Shown here one piece after another: positions 52,870-59,866 of a stretch of DNA of 64,000 nucleotides; the first letter of the stretch is position 1; each line of letters starts with the position of its first letter. A program made the position numbers and the translations under genes. This DNA comes from Hydrogenophilales bacterium (lineage in GTDB: Bacteria; Pseudomonadota; Gammaproteobacteria; Burkholderiales; Thiobacillaceae), in the NCBI GenBank assembly GCA_023258975.1, contig JAHFRD010000001.1, positions 186,001 through 250,000 on the forward strand, written 5' to 3'. Below the pieces are notes generated by a model that was not told the DNA's origin, did no database searches, and saw nothing but the letters and a program-made list of their open reading frames with translations.

Positions 52870-53127
52870 ATGGAAACACGCAACCACGCGGCCTCGCGGC
52901 CGCGGCAGGCGGAGCGCCGGCGCAATCAGGCGCTCCGCCAGCATTTTGATACCGCGCAGTCCCTGCTCACCCCCCTGCTGGGCAATCCGGATCAGCACAG
53001 CGGCGCGGCCTTTTACAAGGCCATGACCCAATTGCAAGCCACTTTCCCGGACATGTCCGGAAACGAAATCGAGGCCTTGGTCGCCGCCGTCGTGCGCAGC
53101 GTACAGACCCGCTCGGGCGGGCGCTGA
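52870..53127 (+). CDS. Small helical protein of unknown function
   Basis: An 85-aa protein with a basic N-terminus (RPRQAERRRNQALRQHFDTA) and a C-terminal half that looks like two helices (FYKAMTQLQATFPDMSGNEI, then EALVAAVVRSVQ). I recognise no family. METRNH at 52870 is preferred to the upstream ATG at 52816 because of a purine-rich GGATGGAGACAATAAG stretch before it. The 193 bp before it contain no gene. Confidence 0.6.
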   Translation: METRNHAASRPRQAERRRNQALRQHFDTAQSLLTPLLGNPDQHSGAAFYKAMTQLQATFPDMSGNEIEALVAAVVRSVQTRSGGR

Positions 53128-53293
53128 AACGCGAAACGGGGCGCCCGCCGCCCCACTGCCCGCGCGGTGGCGCCGTAACGATTTTCCCGCGCGTTTTCCG
53201 GAAAGATTTTGTCACCGACGCGGGTCGGGCCGCGCAGCGGGAACCACGCCCGTGACCAGGATGTTCACCATTTCCGCTTATGGAGAGCCCCCC

Positions 53294-53596
53294 ATGAACG
53301 ACAAACTGGTGTGCTGGAAATGTGGCGCCAGCCTGGCCCCGCTGCCACTCCCCCTGGGCCGCCGCGCGGAATGCCTGGCCTGTCATGCCGAACAACACGT
53401 CTGCCGTCTGTGTCTCCATTTCGACCCGGCCAAAGCAAAACAATGCCGGGAACGCGCCGCCGATGACGTGAAGGACAAGACCCGCGCCAATTTCTGCGAC
53501 TGGTTCCAGCCCCGGGCCGGTGCTTACACCCCCGGCAAGAGCGGCGATGGCGACGCGCGGGCGAAGCTGGATGCCTTGTTTGGAGGGAGTTCGTAG
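53294..53596 (+). CDS. Cysteine-rich zinc-ribbon-like protein
   Basis: A 100-aa protein with seven cysteines: CWKCGASL near residue 7, CLACHAEQHVCRLCLHF from about 31, KQCRERAADD near 55, and NFCDWFQP near 70. The spacing suggests one or two zinc sites. The last 25 residues are polar. It is a conserved hypothetical type in betaproteobacteria as far as I recall; function unknown. It converges with folA (2 bp between the stops). Confidence 0.78.
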   Translation: MNDKLVCWKCGASLAPLPLPLGRRAECLACHAEQHVCRLCLHFDPAKAKQCRERAADDVKDKTRANFCDWFQPRAGAYTPGKSGDGDARAKLDALFGGSS

Positions 53597-53597
53597 G

Positions 53598-54089
53598 TCA
53601 AGCCCGCTGATAGGTCACGAAGTGGTAAGCCAGGCCATCCGGATTGAGGTTTTCCCGGCGCTCGTCTTCCCGCCAGAGCGCCCGGTCGAACTCTGGGAAC
53701 CGGGCGTCGCCGGCATACTCCGCCTGGATTTCCGTGAGATAGAGGCGGTCGGCGCGCGGCAGCACCTGGGCATAGAGTTCGGCGCCACCGACGAAGAACA
53801 CTTCCGCGTCGCCCGCGCAGGCGGCGATGGCCGCGTCGATGGAATGCGCCGTGACACACCCCTCCACCCGATACTCCGGATCACGCGTGACGATGACCGT
53901 GGTGCGTCCCGGCAACGGCTTGCCGATGGATTCGTAAGTCTTGCGCCCCATGACGATGTGATGCCCCAGGGTCAACGCCTTGAAATGCTTCAGGTCTTCC
54001 GGCAAGCGCCAGGGTAGCGTGTTGGCGATGCCGATGACGCGATTGCGGGCCATCGCAGCGATGACTGAAATGACGGGGGGAGTGGACAT
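53598..54089 (-). CDS. folA: Dihydrofolate reductase
   Basis: Reduces dihydrofolate with NADPH. The 163-aa protein is of normal length: VISVIAAMARNRVIGIANTL, PWRLPEDLKHFKALTLGH (catalytic Asp in LPEDLKHF near residue 32), VMGRKTYESIGKPLPGRTT, and VFFVGGAELYAQVLPRADRL. Start at 54089; the upstream frame crosses a repeat and the promoter of the repressor gene. It is divergent from the lexA-like gene. Confidence 0.97.
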   Translation of the reverse strand: MSTPPVISVIAAMARNRVIGIANTLPWRLPEDLKHFKALTLGHHIVMGRKTYESIGKPLPGRTTVIVTRDPEYRVEGCVTAHSIDAAIAACAGDAEVFFVGGAELYAQVLPRADRLYLTEIQAEYAGDARFPEFDRALWREDERRENLNPDGLAYHFVTYQRA

Positions 54090-54134
54090 GGGAACTCCGG
54101 TGGCATGAACAAGGCCGCGAAGATAACCCGTGCT

Positions 54135-54152
54135 CCCCCTTTGAAAAAGGGG
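54135..54152. repeat. CCCCCTTTGAAAAAGGGG hairpin between folA and the lexA-like gene
   Basis: Stem CCCCTTT/AAAGGGG with a 3-nt loop. The same word, two bases longer, lies inside pgeF (59267-59287), and a decayed copy lies in the oxoprolinase gene. It stands in the 133-bp divergent promoter region. Confidence 0.75.
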
Positions 54153-54164
54153 ACAAGGCAGGCT

Positions 54165-54193
54165 TTGACAAACGAACGTTCGTTCTTTACCTT
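54165..54193 (+). promoter_or_regulatory. Promoter with palindromic operator for the LexA-like repressor
   Basis: TTGACA (54165-54170), 17-bp spacer, TACCTT (54188-54193). The spacer begins with the perfect 14-bp palindrome AACGAACGTTCGTT (54171-54184), exactly where a repressor would block RNA polymerase. It is not the CTGT-N8-ACAG box of typical proteobacterial LexA; the GAAC-N4-GTTC word within it is closer to the Gram-positive type. Autoregulation is inferred from position. Confidence 0.6.
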
Positions 54194-54222
54194 GGCGACA
54201 CCGTTTCTCCGATGCCCATGCC

Positions 54223-54798
54223 ATGTCGCAAGATGCCGCTTACCTCGCCCAACTCCAGGATTACTACGCCCGCCATCGGGTCATGCCGTCCTACGCCGCC
54301 ATCGGCGAACGGCTGGGGCTGAAATCGAAATCCTCGGTCGCCGCCCTGGTGGCGCGGCTGCGCCTGGAGGGTTTTCTCGAATCCGCGCCGGACAAGCGCC
54401 TGAAACCGGGCGCGCGTTTCTTCGAGCGCACTCTGGCGGATTCGGTGCGCGCCGGCTTTCCGCAGCCGGCCGACGACAGCTCCCGCGACACCCTGACCCT
54501 CGACGAATTCCTTATCGAACAACCCTCGCGCACGGTGCTGGTGCGGGTGAAGGGCGATTCCATGATCGAGGCCGGCATTCATCCGGGCGACATCGCGGTG
54601 GTGGAAAAACGCCATGACGCGCATCCGGGCGACCTGGTCGTGGCCGTGGTGGATGACGAATTCACCCTGAAAACCCTGGCGCGGGAAAAAGGCGAATATG
54701 TGCTGCAACCCGCCAACCCGGCCTATCCGGTAATCCGCCCGAAAGGCTCGCTGGAGATTTTCGGGGTGGTGGTGGGGATGGTGCGTAAGTACCGATAG
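54223..54798 (+). CDS. LexA-family SOS-type repressor / S24 peptidase
   Basis: A 191-aa protein: N-terminal winged-helix (LQDYYARHRVMPSYAAIGER, then LKSKSSVAALVARLRLEGF), a hinge with a possible Ala-Gly cleavage bond in VRAGFPQPADD near residue 77, and a C-terminal self-cleavage domain with the nucleophile Ser in VRVKGDSMIEAGIHPGD near 113 and the Lys in FTLKTLAREKGEYVL near 150. The DNA-recognition helix departs from classic LexA, which agrees with its odd upstream palindrome. It could be the main LexA or a second LexA; this window does not decide. Confidence 0.88.
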   Translation: MSQDAAYLAQLQDYYARHRVMPSYAAIGERLGLKSKSSVAALVARLRLEGFLESAPDKRLKPGARFFERTLADSVRAGFPQPADDSSRDTLTLDEFLIEQPSRTVLVRVKGDSMIEAGIHPGDIAVVEKRHDAHPGDLVVAVVDDEFTLKTLAREKGEYVLQPANPAYPVIRPKGSLEIFGVVVGMVRKYR

Positions 54799-54810
54799 GG
54801 TCGGCGGGCT

Positions 54811-54858
54811 TGTAGCGCCGGCGTCTTTTGAAACAGCCGGCGAGACGCCGGCGCTACA
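54811..54858. terminator. Perfect 16-bp inverted repeat between the lexA-like gene and relA
   Basis: TGTAGCGCCGGCGTCT (54811-54826) pairs with AGACGCCGGCGCTACA (54843-54858), a 16-nt loop between. It lies 12 bp after one stop codon and 5 bp from the other in a convergent pair, so it could act in both directions. It is a short member of the repeat family at 57089 and 58942. Confidence 0.75.
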
Positions 54859-54863
54859 AATGC

Positions 54864-57086
54864 CTACTTGCGTCTCGCCGAATGCACGCCGCGCAGGTGG
54901 CTGGCGCGGACGAGGAAGCGGGTGAGTTGGCTGATGTCCTTCACTTCCAGGGTGAATTCCATGCGCGCCATGTCGTCTTGCGACAGGGTGGACACGCGCA
55001 CCACATTGATCTTTTCCTGAGCGAACAACTCACCCACATCTTTCAGCAGGCCGGAACGATCATGGGCGGTCAGTTCGACATCCACCGCGAACACCTCGCC
55101 ACCGTATTTTCCACCGTATTTTCCACCCTCCTGGCTGCCCCATTCCGCCGCCAATAACCGCGCGCGTTTGTCTTCCGGAAGGTGCCGAACCATCGGACAG
55201 TCGATGCGGTGGATGGTGACGCCGTGCCCCTGGGTGATGTAGCCGACGATGCGGTCGGGAGGCGCCGGTTTGCAGCAGCCGGCCATCTGGGTGAGCAGGC
55301 CGGGTTCGCCTTCCACCAGCACGCCGCTGGCGTCGGCGCGGCGTTTGGGCGCCGAAACCAGGGGCTTTTCCGGGGCCGGGAGGAATTCCTCGTGCAGCGC
55401 CCGGTCAAGCGCTCCGCTGCCCAGGTCACCCCGTCCCAACGCCGCGCAAAGATCGTCCAGGCCGGGAAACTTGAGGCGGACGGCAAGCTTGTCGAGATTG
55501 ACGTTGGCCAGGTTGAGGCGGTGCAGCTCGCGGTCAAGCAGATCGCGGCCTTCCTGCACATGGGAACCGTGATCCAGTTGCTTGAACCACTGCCGTACCT
55601 TGTTGCGCGCGCGCGTGGTTTTCAACACGCCCAGGTGCGGGTTGAGCCAGTCGCGGCTGGGCCCCCCCTGTTTGACGGTGAGAATTTCCACCCGCTGCCC
55701 GGTTTTCAGCGCGGTATCCAGCGGCACCAACGTGCCGTCCACCTTGGCGCCACGGCAACGATGGCCGAGTTCGGTATGCACCGCATAGGCGAAGTCGAGC
55801 GGCGTGGCGCCGGCCGCGAGCGCCACCACCTTGCCTTGCGGCGTGAGCACGAACACCTCGTCCTGGAACAGCTCGTTGCGGAAGTGTTGCGCCAGTTGGT
55901 TGGCTTCCTCGTGCCCCTCTCCTTCGCCCAGTTCCTGCTTCCAGGCCAGGATCTGGCGCAGCCAGGCGATCTTGTCCTGGATGCCACCCCCATCAGACTT
56001 GCCGCCTTCCTTGTAACGCCAGTGCGCGGCGACGCCGAGTTCCGCTTCCTGGTGCATGTCGAAGGTGCGTAGCTGCACTTCCAGCGCCTTGTTCTCCGGC
56101 CCCACCACGGCGGTATGCAGGCTCTTGTAGCCGTTGCCCTTGGGACGCGAGATGTAGTCGTCGAACTGTCCGGGAATCGGCTGCCAGAGGCTGTGCACCA
56201 GGCCCAGGGCATGGAAACAGTCCTTCACGTCGCGCACCTGCACGCGCAAGGCGCGCACGTCGTAGACCTCGTCGAAGGAGAGCCGCTTCTTGCGCATCTT
56301 GGCGAGGATGCTGGAGATGTGCTTGGGCCGTCCGTTGACGGTAAAGCCGGTGATGCCGTCGGCGCGCAGGGCATCGGCCAGCTGTTTGATCACCTGTTCG
56401 ATATACCACTCGCGATCCAGGCGGCGCTCATCCAGCAGGCTGGCGATCTGCTTGTAGGTCTCCGGCTCCAGGTAACGGCAGGAGAGGTCTTCCAGTTCCC
56501 ACTTGAGTTGCCACACGCCGAGACGGTTGGCGAGCGGCGCATAGAGTTCGCGCACATCGCCGGCGATCTTGCGGCGCAAGGACTCATCCTGGCCGGCCGC
56601 AACATTGGCCAACTCGCGCAGCGCCTGGGTGCGCTCGGCCAGTTTGATCAACACCACGCGGATGTCGTCGGTCATCGCCAGCAACATCTGCCGCAGCGCC
56701 TCGCTCTGCCCCCCCTCGGCCACCAGTTCGGTGAGCAGGCGATCCATGCGGGAAAGCTTGGCCGCGCCCTCGACCAGCGCGGTGAGATGCGCGCCGAAAG
56801 CCTTGGCCAGCTTGTCGCGCGTCAGGGCGGCGTCGGGCAGGCCGCACAAGAGGGCGGCGGCCACGGTCTCCACGTCGAAACGCATGCCGGCGAGGATGGC
56901 GGCCGTGCCCAGGCTGTGCCCGGCCAGATCGGCGCCGGTATCGACCACCGCACCCGCCGCGTGGTCGGCCAGCCAGTCCAGCGCCCGTTTCAGAACCTCG
57001 CGCTGCGCGTCGGAATACACCGCCTCCAGGCTGAAAAGCCAGGATTCGGCGTCGTTGGAGGTGAGGGTGAGGGCGTGGGCGACCAT
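54864..57086 (-). CDS. relA: GTP pyrophosphokinase, (p)ppGpp synthetase I
   Basis: Makes (p)ppGpp on stalled ribosomes. The 740-aa protein has a degenerate HD region (LLCGLPDAALTRDKLAKAFG near residue 85, where the HD pair of SpoT hydrolases is missing), the synthetase domain (RPKHISSILAKMRKKRLSFD, then GNGYKSLHTAVVGPENKALE near 320), a TGS domain (VFVLTPQGKVVALAAGATPLDFAYAV in part: GKVVALAAGATPLDFAYAV), and a C-terminal ACT domain. It is therefore RelA rather than SpoT. A 12-bp tandem duplication (55099-55122) gives KYGGKYGG near residue 660. Its start lies 3 bp from a long repeat, so no clear promoter is visible. Confidence 0.95.
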   Translation of the reverse strand: MVAHALTLTSNDAESWLFSLEAVYSDAQREVLKRALDWLADHAAGAVVDTGADLAGHSLGTAAILAGMRFDVETVAAALLCGLPDAALTRDKLAKAFGAHLTALVEGAAKLSRMDRLLTELVAEGGQSEALRQMLLAMTDDIRVVLIKLAERTQALRELANVAAGQDESLRRKIAGDVRELYAPLANRLGVWQLKWELEDLSCRYLEPETYKQIASLLDERRLDREWYIEQVIKQLADALRADGITGFTVNGRPKHISSILAKMRKKRLSFDEVYDVRALRVQVRDVKDCFHALGLVHSLWQPIPGQFDDYISRPKGNGYKSLHTAVVGPENKALEVQLRTFDMHQEAELGVAAHWRYKEGGKSDGGGIQDKIAWLRQILAWKQELGEGEGHEEANQLAQHFRNELFQDEVFVLTPQGKVVALAAGATPLDFAYAVHTELGHRCRGAKVDGTLVPLDTALKTGQRVEILTVKQGGPSRDWLNPHLGVLKTTRARNKVRQWFKQLDHGSHVQEGRDLLDRELHRLNLANVNLDKLAVRLKFPGLDDLCAALGRGDLGSGALDRALHEEFLPAPEKPLVSAPKRRADASGVLVEGEPGLLTQMAGCCKPAPPDRIVGYITQGHGVTIHRIDCPMVRHLPEDKRARLLAAEWGSQEGGKYGGKYGGEVFAVDVELTAHDRSGLLKDVGELFAQEKINVVRVSTLSQDDMARMEFTLEVKDISQLTRFLVRASHLRGVHSARRK

Positions 57087-57088
57087 GA

Positions 57089-57176
57089 TGTAGCGCCTGT
57101 GTTATGTCCTGTAGGGACGGTATCCTTCAGGGCTCGCCGGCGAATGAAAAATGCCGGCGGGACACCGGCGCTACAG
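57089..57176. repeat. Long interspersed repeat between bamD and relA
   Basis: An 88-bp element starting TGTAGCGCCTGTGTTATGTC and ending GCCGGCGGGACACCGGCGCT plus ACAG. It matches 58942-59030 over nearly the whole length, including the middle GACGGTATCCTT-AGGGCTCGCCGGCGA. It fills almost all of the gap between the bamD stop and the relA start. Confidence 0.88.
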
Positions 57177-57178
57177 AT

Positions 57179-57970
57179 TTACCACAACTTCCACCACGGC
57201 TTGTCCTGTACCGGGCCGTCGCCGGCCACGTAAGGGCTGTTGGGGAAGTTGAGTTTGAGCACGCGCAGGGCATCGTCGCGCAGGTTGGGCAGATTCAGTT
57301 TGTCGTAGCTCTTGGCCATGATCGCCAGTCCTTCTTCCAGAGCGGGGGCCTGTCGGTAATTCTCCAGCGCGTACTTGCCGCGATTGACCGCCGCCACGTA
57401 AGCACCACGCTTGTAGTAATAGCGCGCCACACGCACTTCGTGGGCGGCCAGATTGTTGACCAGGTACTTCATGCGGCCCACAGCCTCGGCGCTGTACTTG
57501 CTCTGCGGGAAGCGGGTGGCGAGTTCCTTGAACGCATCGAACGCCTCGCGCGCGGACTTGGGATCACGCTCGCTCATGTCCTGATCGGCAAACCGGGCGA
57601 AGATGCTGGTGTCTTCCACGAAATTGGCCAGGCCCTTGAGGTAATAGGCGTAATCCACGTTGGGATGATTGGGGTGCAGCTTGATGAAGCGTTCGCAGGC
57701 GGCGATGGCGGAGGCGGGTTCGTTATCCTTGTAATAGGCATACGCCACTTCCAGCTGCGACTGCTGGGCATAGGCGCCATAGGGATAACGCGCCTCCAGC
57801 TTCTCGAACATCTTCACGGCTTCGGTGTAACTGCCATCGGCCAGATGTTCCTTGGCGCTGTAATACAGCTTGGATGCCGACCAGGATTTCGTCTCGTCGA
57901 TCACTTCCGGGAGCAGGCCGCACCCCACAAGGGAACTCAACAACAGAAGGAAGGCTAGAATTCGCGGCAT
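57179..57970 (-). CDS. bamD: Outer membrane assembly lipoprotein BamD
   Basis: Essential lipoprotein of the BAM complex, which inserts beta-barrel proteins in the outer membrane. The 263-aa protein has a signal peptide with lipobox (LLLSSLVGCGLLPE, lipidated Cys near residue 17) and five TPR-like repeats (KLYYSAKEHLADGSYTEAVK, then QSQLEVAYAYYKDNEPASAI; IARFADQ; RMKYLVNNLAAHEVRVARYY). Start at 57970. It is divergent from rluD, an order conserved in proteobacteria (bamD-rluD-pgeF). Confidence 0.97.
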   Translation of the reverse strand: MPRILAFLLLLSSLVGCGLLPEVIDETKSWSASKLYYSAKEHLADGSYTEAVKMFEKLEARYPYGAYAQQSQLEVAYAYYKDNEPASAIAACERFIKLHPNHPNVDYAYYLKGLANFVEDTSIFARFADQDMSERDPKSAREAFDAFKELATRFPQSKYSAEAVGRMKYLVNNLAAHEVRVARYYYKRGAYVAAVNRGKYALENYRQAPALEEGLAIMAKSYDKLNLPNLRDDALRVLKLNFPNSPYVAGDGPVQDKPWWKLW

Positions 57971-57995
57971 CTCAATCCCCAAAAAAGGCGCGCGG

Positions 57996-58001
57996 ATTAT
58001 A
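57996..58001 (-). promoter_or_regulatory. Candidate -10 box of bamD
   Basis: A perfect TATAAT on the minus strand 26 bp before the bamD ATG, overlapping the leader of rluD on the other strand. The -35 region lies in the rluD coding start and has no good match. Confidence 0.45.
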
Positions 58002-58004
58002 CCC

Positions 58005-58946
58005 ATGCCGCACCAGCCCATGCCGCAAAGCCGCCACCTCACCATCCCCCCCGAACACGCCGGCCGCCGCCTCGATCAGAGCCTGGCGGAGTTGCTGCCG
58101 GAATACTCCAGGAGCCGCATCCAGGCCTGGATCGACGCCGGCCTGGTGCGGATCGCGATGGGCGACACCCCGGCCAACGCCAGCCGCAAACTCAAGGTCT
58201 GGGGCGGCGAAGCGGTCAGCCTGGAGGCGGAGGCCCATCCCGCCGAACTGCCCTATCAGGCCGAGGCCATCGCCCTCTCCATCCTCTACGAGGACGACGC
58301 CATCCTGGTGCTCGACAAGCCCGCCGGTCTGGTCACCCACCCCGGCGCCGGCAACTGGGAAGGCACCCTGCTCAACGCCCTGCTGCACCACGTTCCCGGC
58401 GCCGCCACCCTGCCGCGCGCCGGTATCGTGCATCGCCTGGACAAGGACACCTCCGGTCTCATGGTGGTCGCCAAAACGCTGGAAGCGCAGACGCAACTGG
58501 TGCGCGACCTGCAGGCGCGCTCGGTAAAACGGGTGTACTGGGCGGTAGCGCTGGGCCGCCTCCAGCGACTCGAAGGCTCGATCGAAGCCCCCATCGGCCG
58601 CCATCCCACGCAGCGGATCAAGATGGCCGTGGTCGAGGAGGGGCGCGGCAAGCCCGCCCTTACTCATTACAAGGTACTGCGCCAGTTCGCCGAAGTCGCC
58701 TGGGTGGAATGCCGCCTCGCCACCGGCCGCACCCACCAGATCCGCGTCCACCTCGCCCACATCGGCCACCCCCTGCTGGGCGATTCGGTCTACGCGGGGC
58801 GCAAGCGCAGCCCCATCGACTTTCCCCACCAGGCCCTGCACGCCGTGCGCCTGGGGCTGGTTCATCCCGGCACCGGCGAAACAATGGAGTGGGAAGCCGC
58901 GCCGCCAGAAGATTTCGCCGGGTTACTGCGCCAACTGGAAATGTAG
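58005..58946 (+). CDS. rluD: 23S rRNA pseudouridine(1911/1915/1917) synthase
   Basis: Modifies helix 69 of 23S rRNA. The 313-aa protein has an N-terminal S4 domain (GRRLDQSLAELLPEYSRSRI), VLDKPAGLVTHPGAGNWEG, the catalytic Asp in AGIVHRLDKDTSGLMVVAK near residue 145, and CRLATGRTHQIRVHLAHIGH near 245. Start ATG at 58005; the longer frame crosses the bamD start region. Its stop codon TAG is part of the interspersed repeat that begins at 58942. Confidence 0.97.
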   Translation: MPHQPMPQSRHLTIPPEHAGRRLDQSLAELLPEYSRSRIQAWIDAGLVRIAMGDTPANASRKLKVWGGEAVSLEAEAHPAELPYQAEAIALSILYEDDAILVLDKPAGLVTHPGAGNWEGTLLNALLHHVPGAATLPRAGIVHRLDKDTSGLMVVAKTLEAQTQLVRDLQARSVKRVYWAVALGRLQRLEGSIEAPIGRHPTQRIKMAVVEEGRGKPALTHYKVLRQFAEVAWVECRLATGRTHQIRVHLAHIGHPLLGDSVYAGRKRSPIDFPHQALHAVRLGLVHPGTGETMEWEAAPPEDFAGLLRQLEM

Positions 58947-59030
58947 CGCCGGCGTTATGTCCTACAGGACGGTATCCTTTAGGGCTCGCCGGCGAGTTGA
59001 AAAGACGCCGGCGAGACGCCGGCGCTACAG
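58942..59030. repeat. Long interspersed repeat between rluD and pgeF
   Basis: Starts TGTAGCGCCGGCGTTATGTC and ends CCGGCGAGACGCCGGCGCTA plus CAG. It provides the rluD stop codon (TAG at 58944-58946) and the AGGAG ribosome-binding sequence (59028-59032) of pgeF. The two ends are inverted repeats of each other (TGTAGCGCCGGCGT / ACGCCGGCGCTACA). Confidence 0.9.
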
Positions 59031-59038
59031 GAGCCCCC

Positions 59039-59833
59039 ATGCCCCCCGACTGGATCACCCCCGACTGGCCCGCGCCGGCCAACGTGCGCGCCCTCATGAC
59101 CAACCGTTCCGGCGGCGTCAGCCAACCGCCCTACGCCACGTTCAACCCCGCCAGCCATGTCGGGGATGACCCCGCCGCCGTCGCCGAGAACCGCCACATC
59201 CTGCGCCAATGCCTACCGGCCGAGCCCCTCTGGCTGAATCAGGTGCATGGCTGCGAAGTGGTGGCTCCCCCCTTTGAAAAAGGGGGGTTGGGGGGAGTTT
59301 CCGCGACCGGCAGCCAGGGCCACGCGGCAACAATCCCCACCGCCGATGCCGCCGTCGCCTTTCAACCCGGAGAAGTCCGCGCCGTGCTCACCGCCGATTG
59401 CCTGCCGGTGCTGTTCTGCGATGAAGCCGGAACGGTGGTGGCCGCCGCCCACGCCGGTTGGCGCGGGCTGGCCGGCGGTGTACTGGAGGCGACCGTAGCC
59501 GCGATGCGCGCGCCCCCCGAACGCATCCTCGCCTGGTTGGGCGCGGCCATCGGCCCGAATGCCTTTGAAGTCGGCGGCGAAGTGCGCGAGGCTTTTATTT
59601 CGCAACACCCGCTCGCCGGCGTCGCCTTCCGCCCCGCCCTGCCGGGCACCCTGGACGAAGCGCCGAGGAAATGGCTGGCCGACCTCTACGCACTGGCGCG
59701 CATCCGCCTCGCCGCCGTCGGCGTCAACCAGGTTTACGGCGGCGGCCTCTGCACCTTCAACGACCCGCGCTTCTACTCCTACCGCCGCGAGCCTCGCACC
59801 GGCCGCATGGCCAGCGTGATCTGGATGGATTGA
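59039..59833 (+). CDS. pgeF: Purine nucleoside phosphorylase / laccase-domain protein (YfiH, PgeF)
   Basis: A 264-aa cytosolic protein of the DUF152 family; relatives act as peptidoglycan editing factor and as adenosine/inosine phosphorylases. Zinc-site residues are in LWLNQVHGCEVV (His near 68), VLTADCLPVLFCDEAG (Cys near 123) and VVAAAHAGWRGLAGGV (His near 141). C-terminal GGLCTFNDPRFYSYRR is typical. Oddity: about 14 residues after VHGCEVV (APPFEKGGLGGVSATG) are encoded by a repeat. rluD lies directly upstream. Confidence 0.94.
   Translation: MPPDWITPDWPAPANVRALMTNRSGGVSQPPYATFNPASHVGDDPAAVAENRHILRQCLPAEPLWLNQVHGCEVVAPPFEKGGLGGVSATGSQGHAATIPTADAAVAFQPGEVRAVLTADCLPVLFCDEAGTVVAAAHAGWRGLAGGVLEATVAAMRAPPERILAWLGAAIGPNAFEVGGEVREAFISQHPLAGVAFRPALPGTLDEAPRKWLADLYALARIRLAAVGVNQVYGGGLCTFNDPRFYSYRREPRTGRMASVIWMD
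59265..59302. repeat. CCCCCCTTTGAAAAAGGGGGG repeat inside pgeF
   Basis: The hairpin (9-bp stem at 59267-59287) is followed by TTGGGGGGAGTTT and is translated in frame as PPFEKGGLGGV. The word occurs in many bacterial genomes as an intergenic element (recalled). Shorter copies are at 54135 and 12666. Confidence 0.85.
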
Positions 59834-59866
59834 AACCAGCGCGCGAGGAGCCACCTCTTTTCCGCC

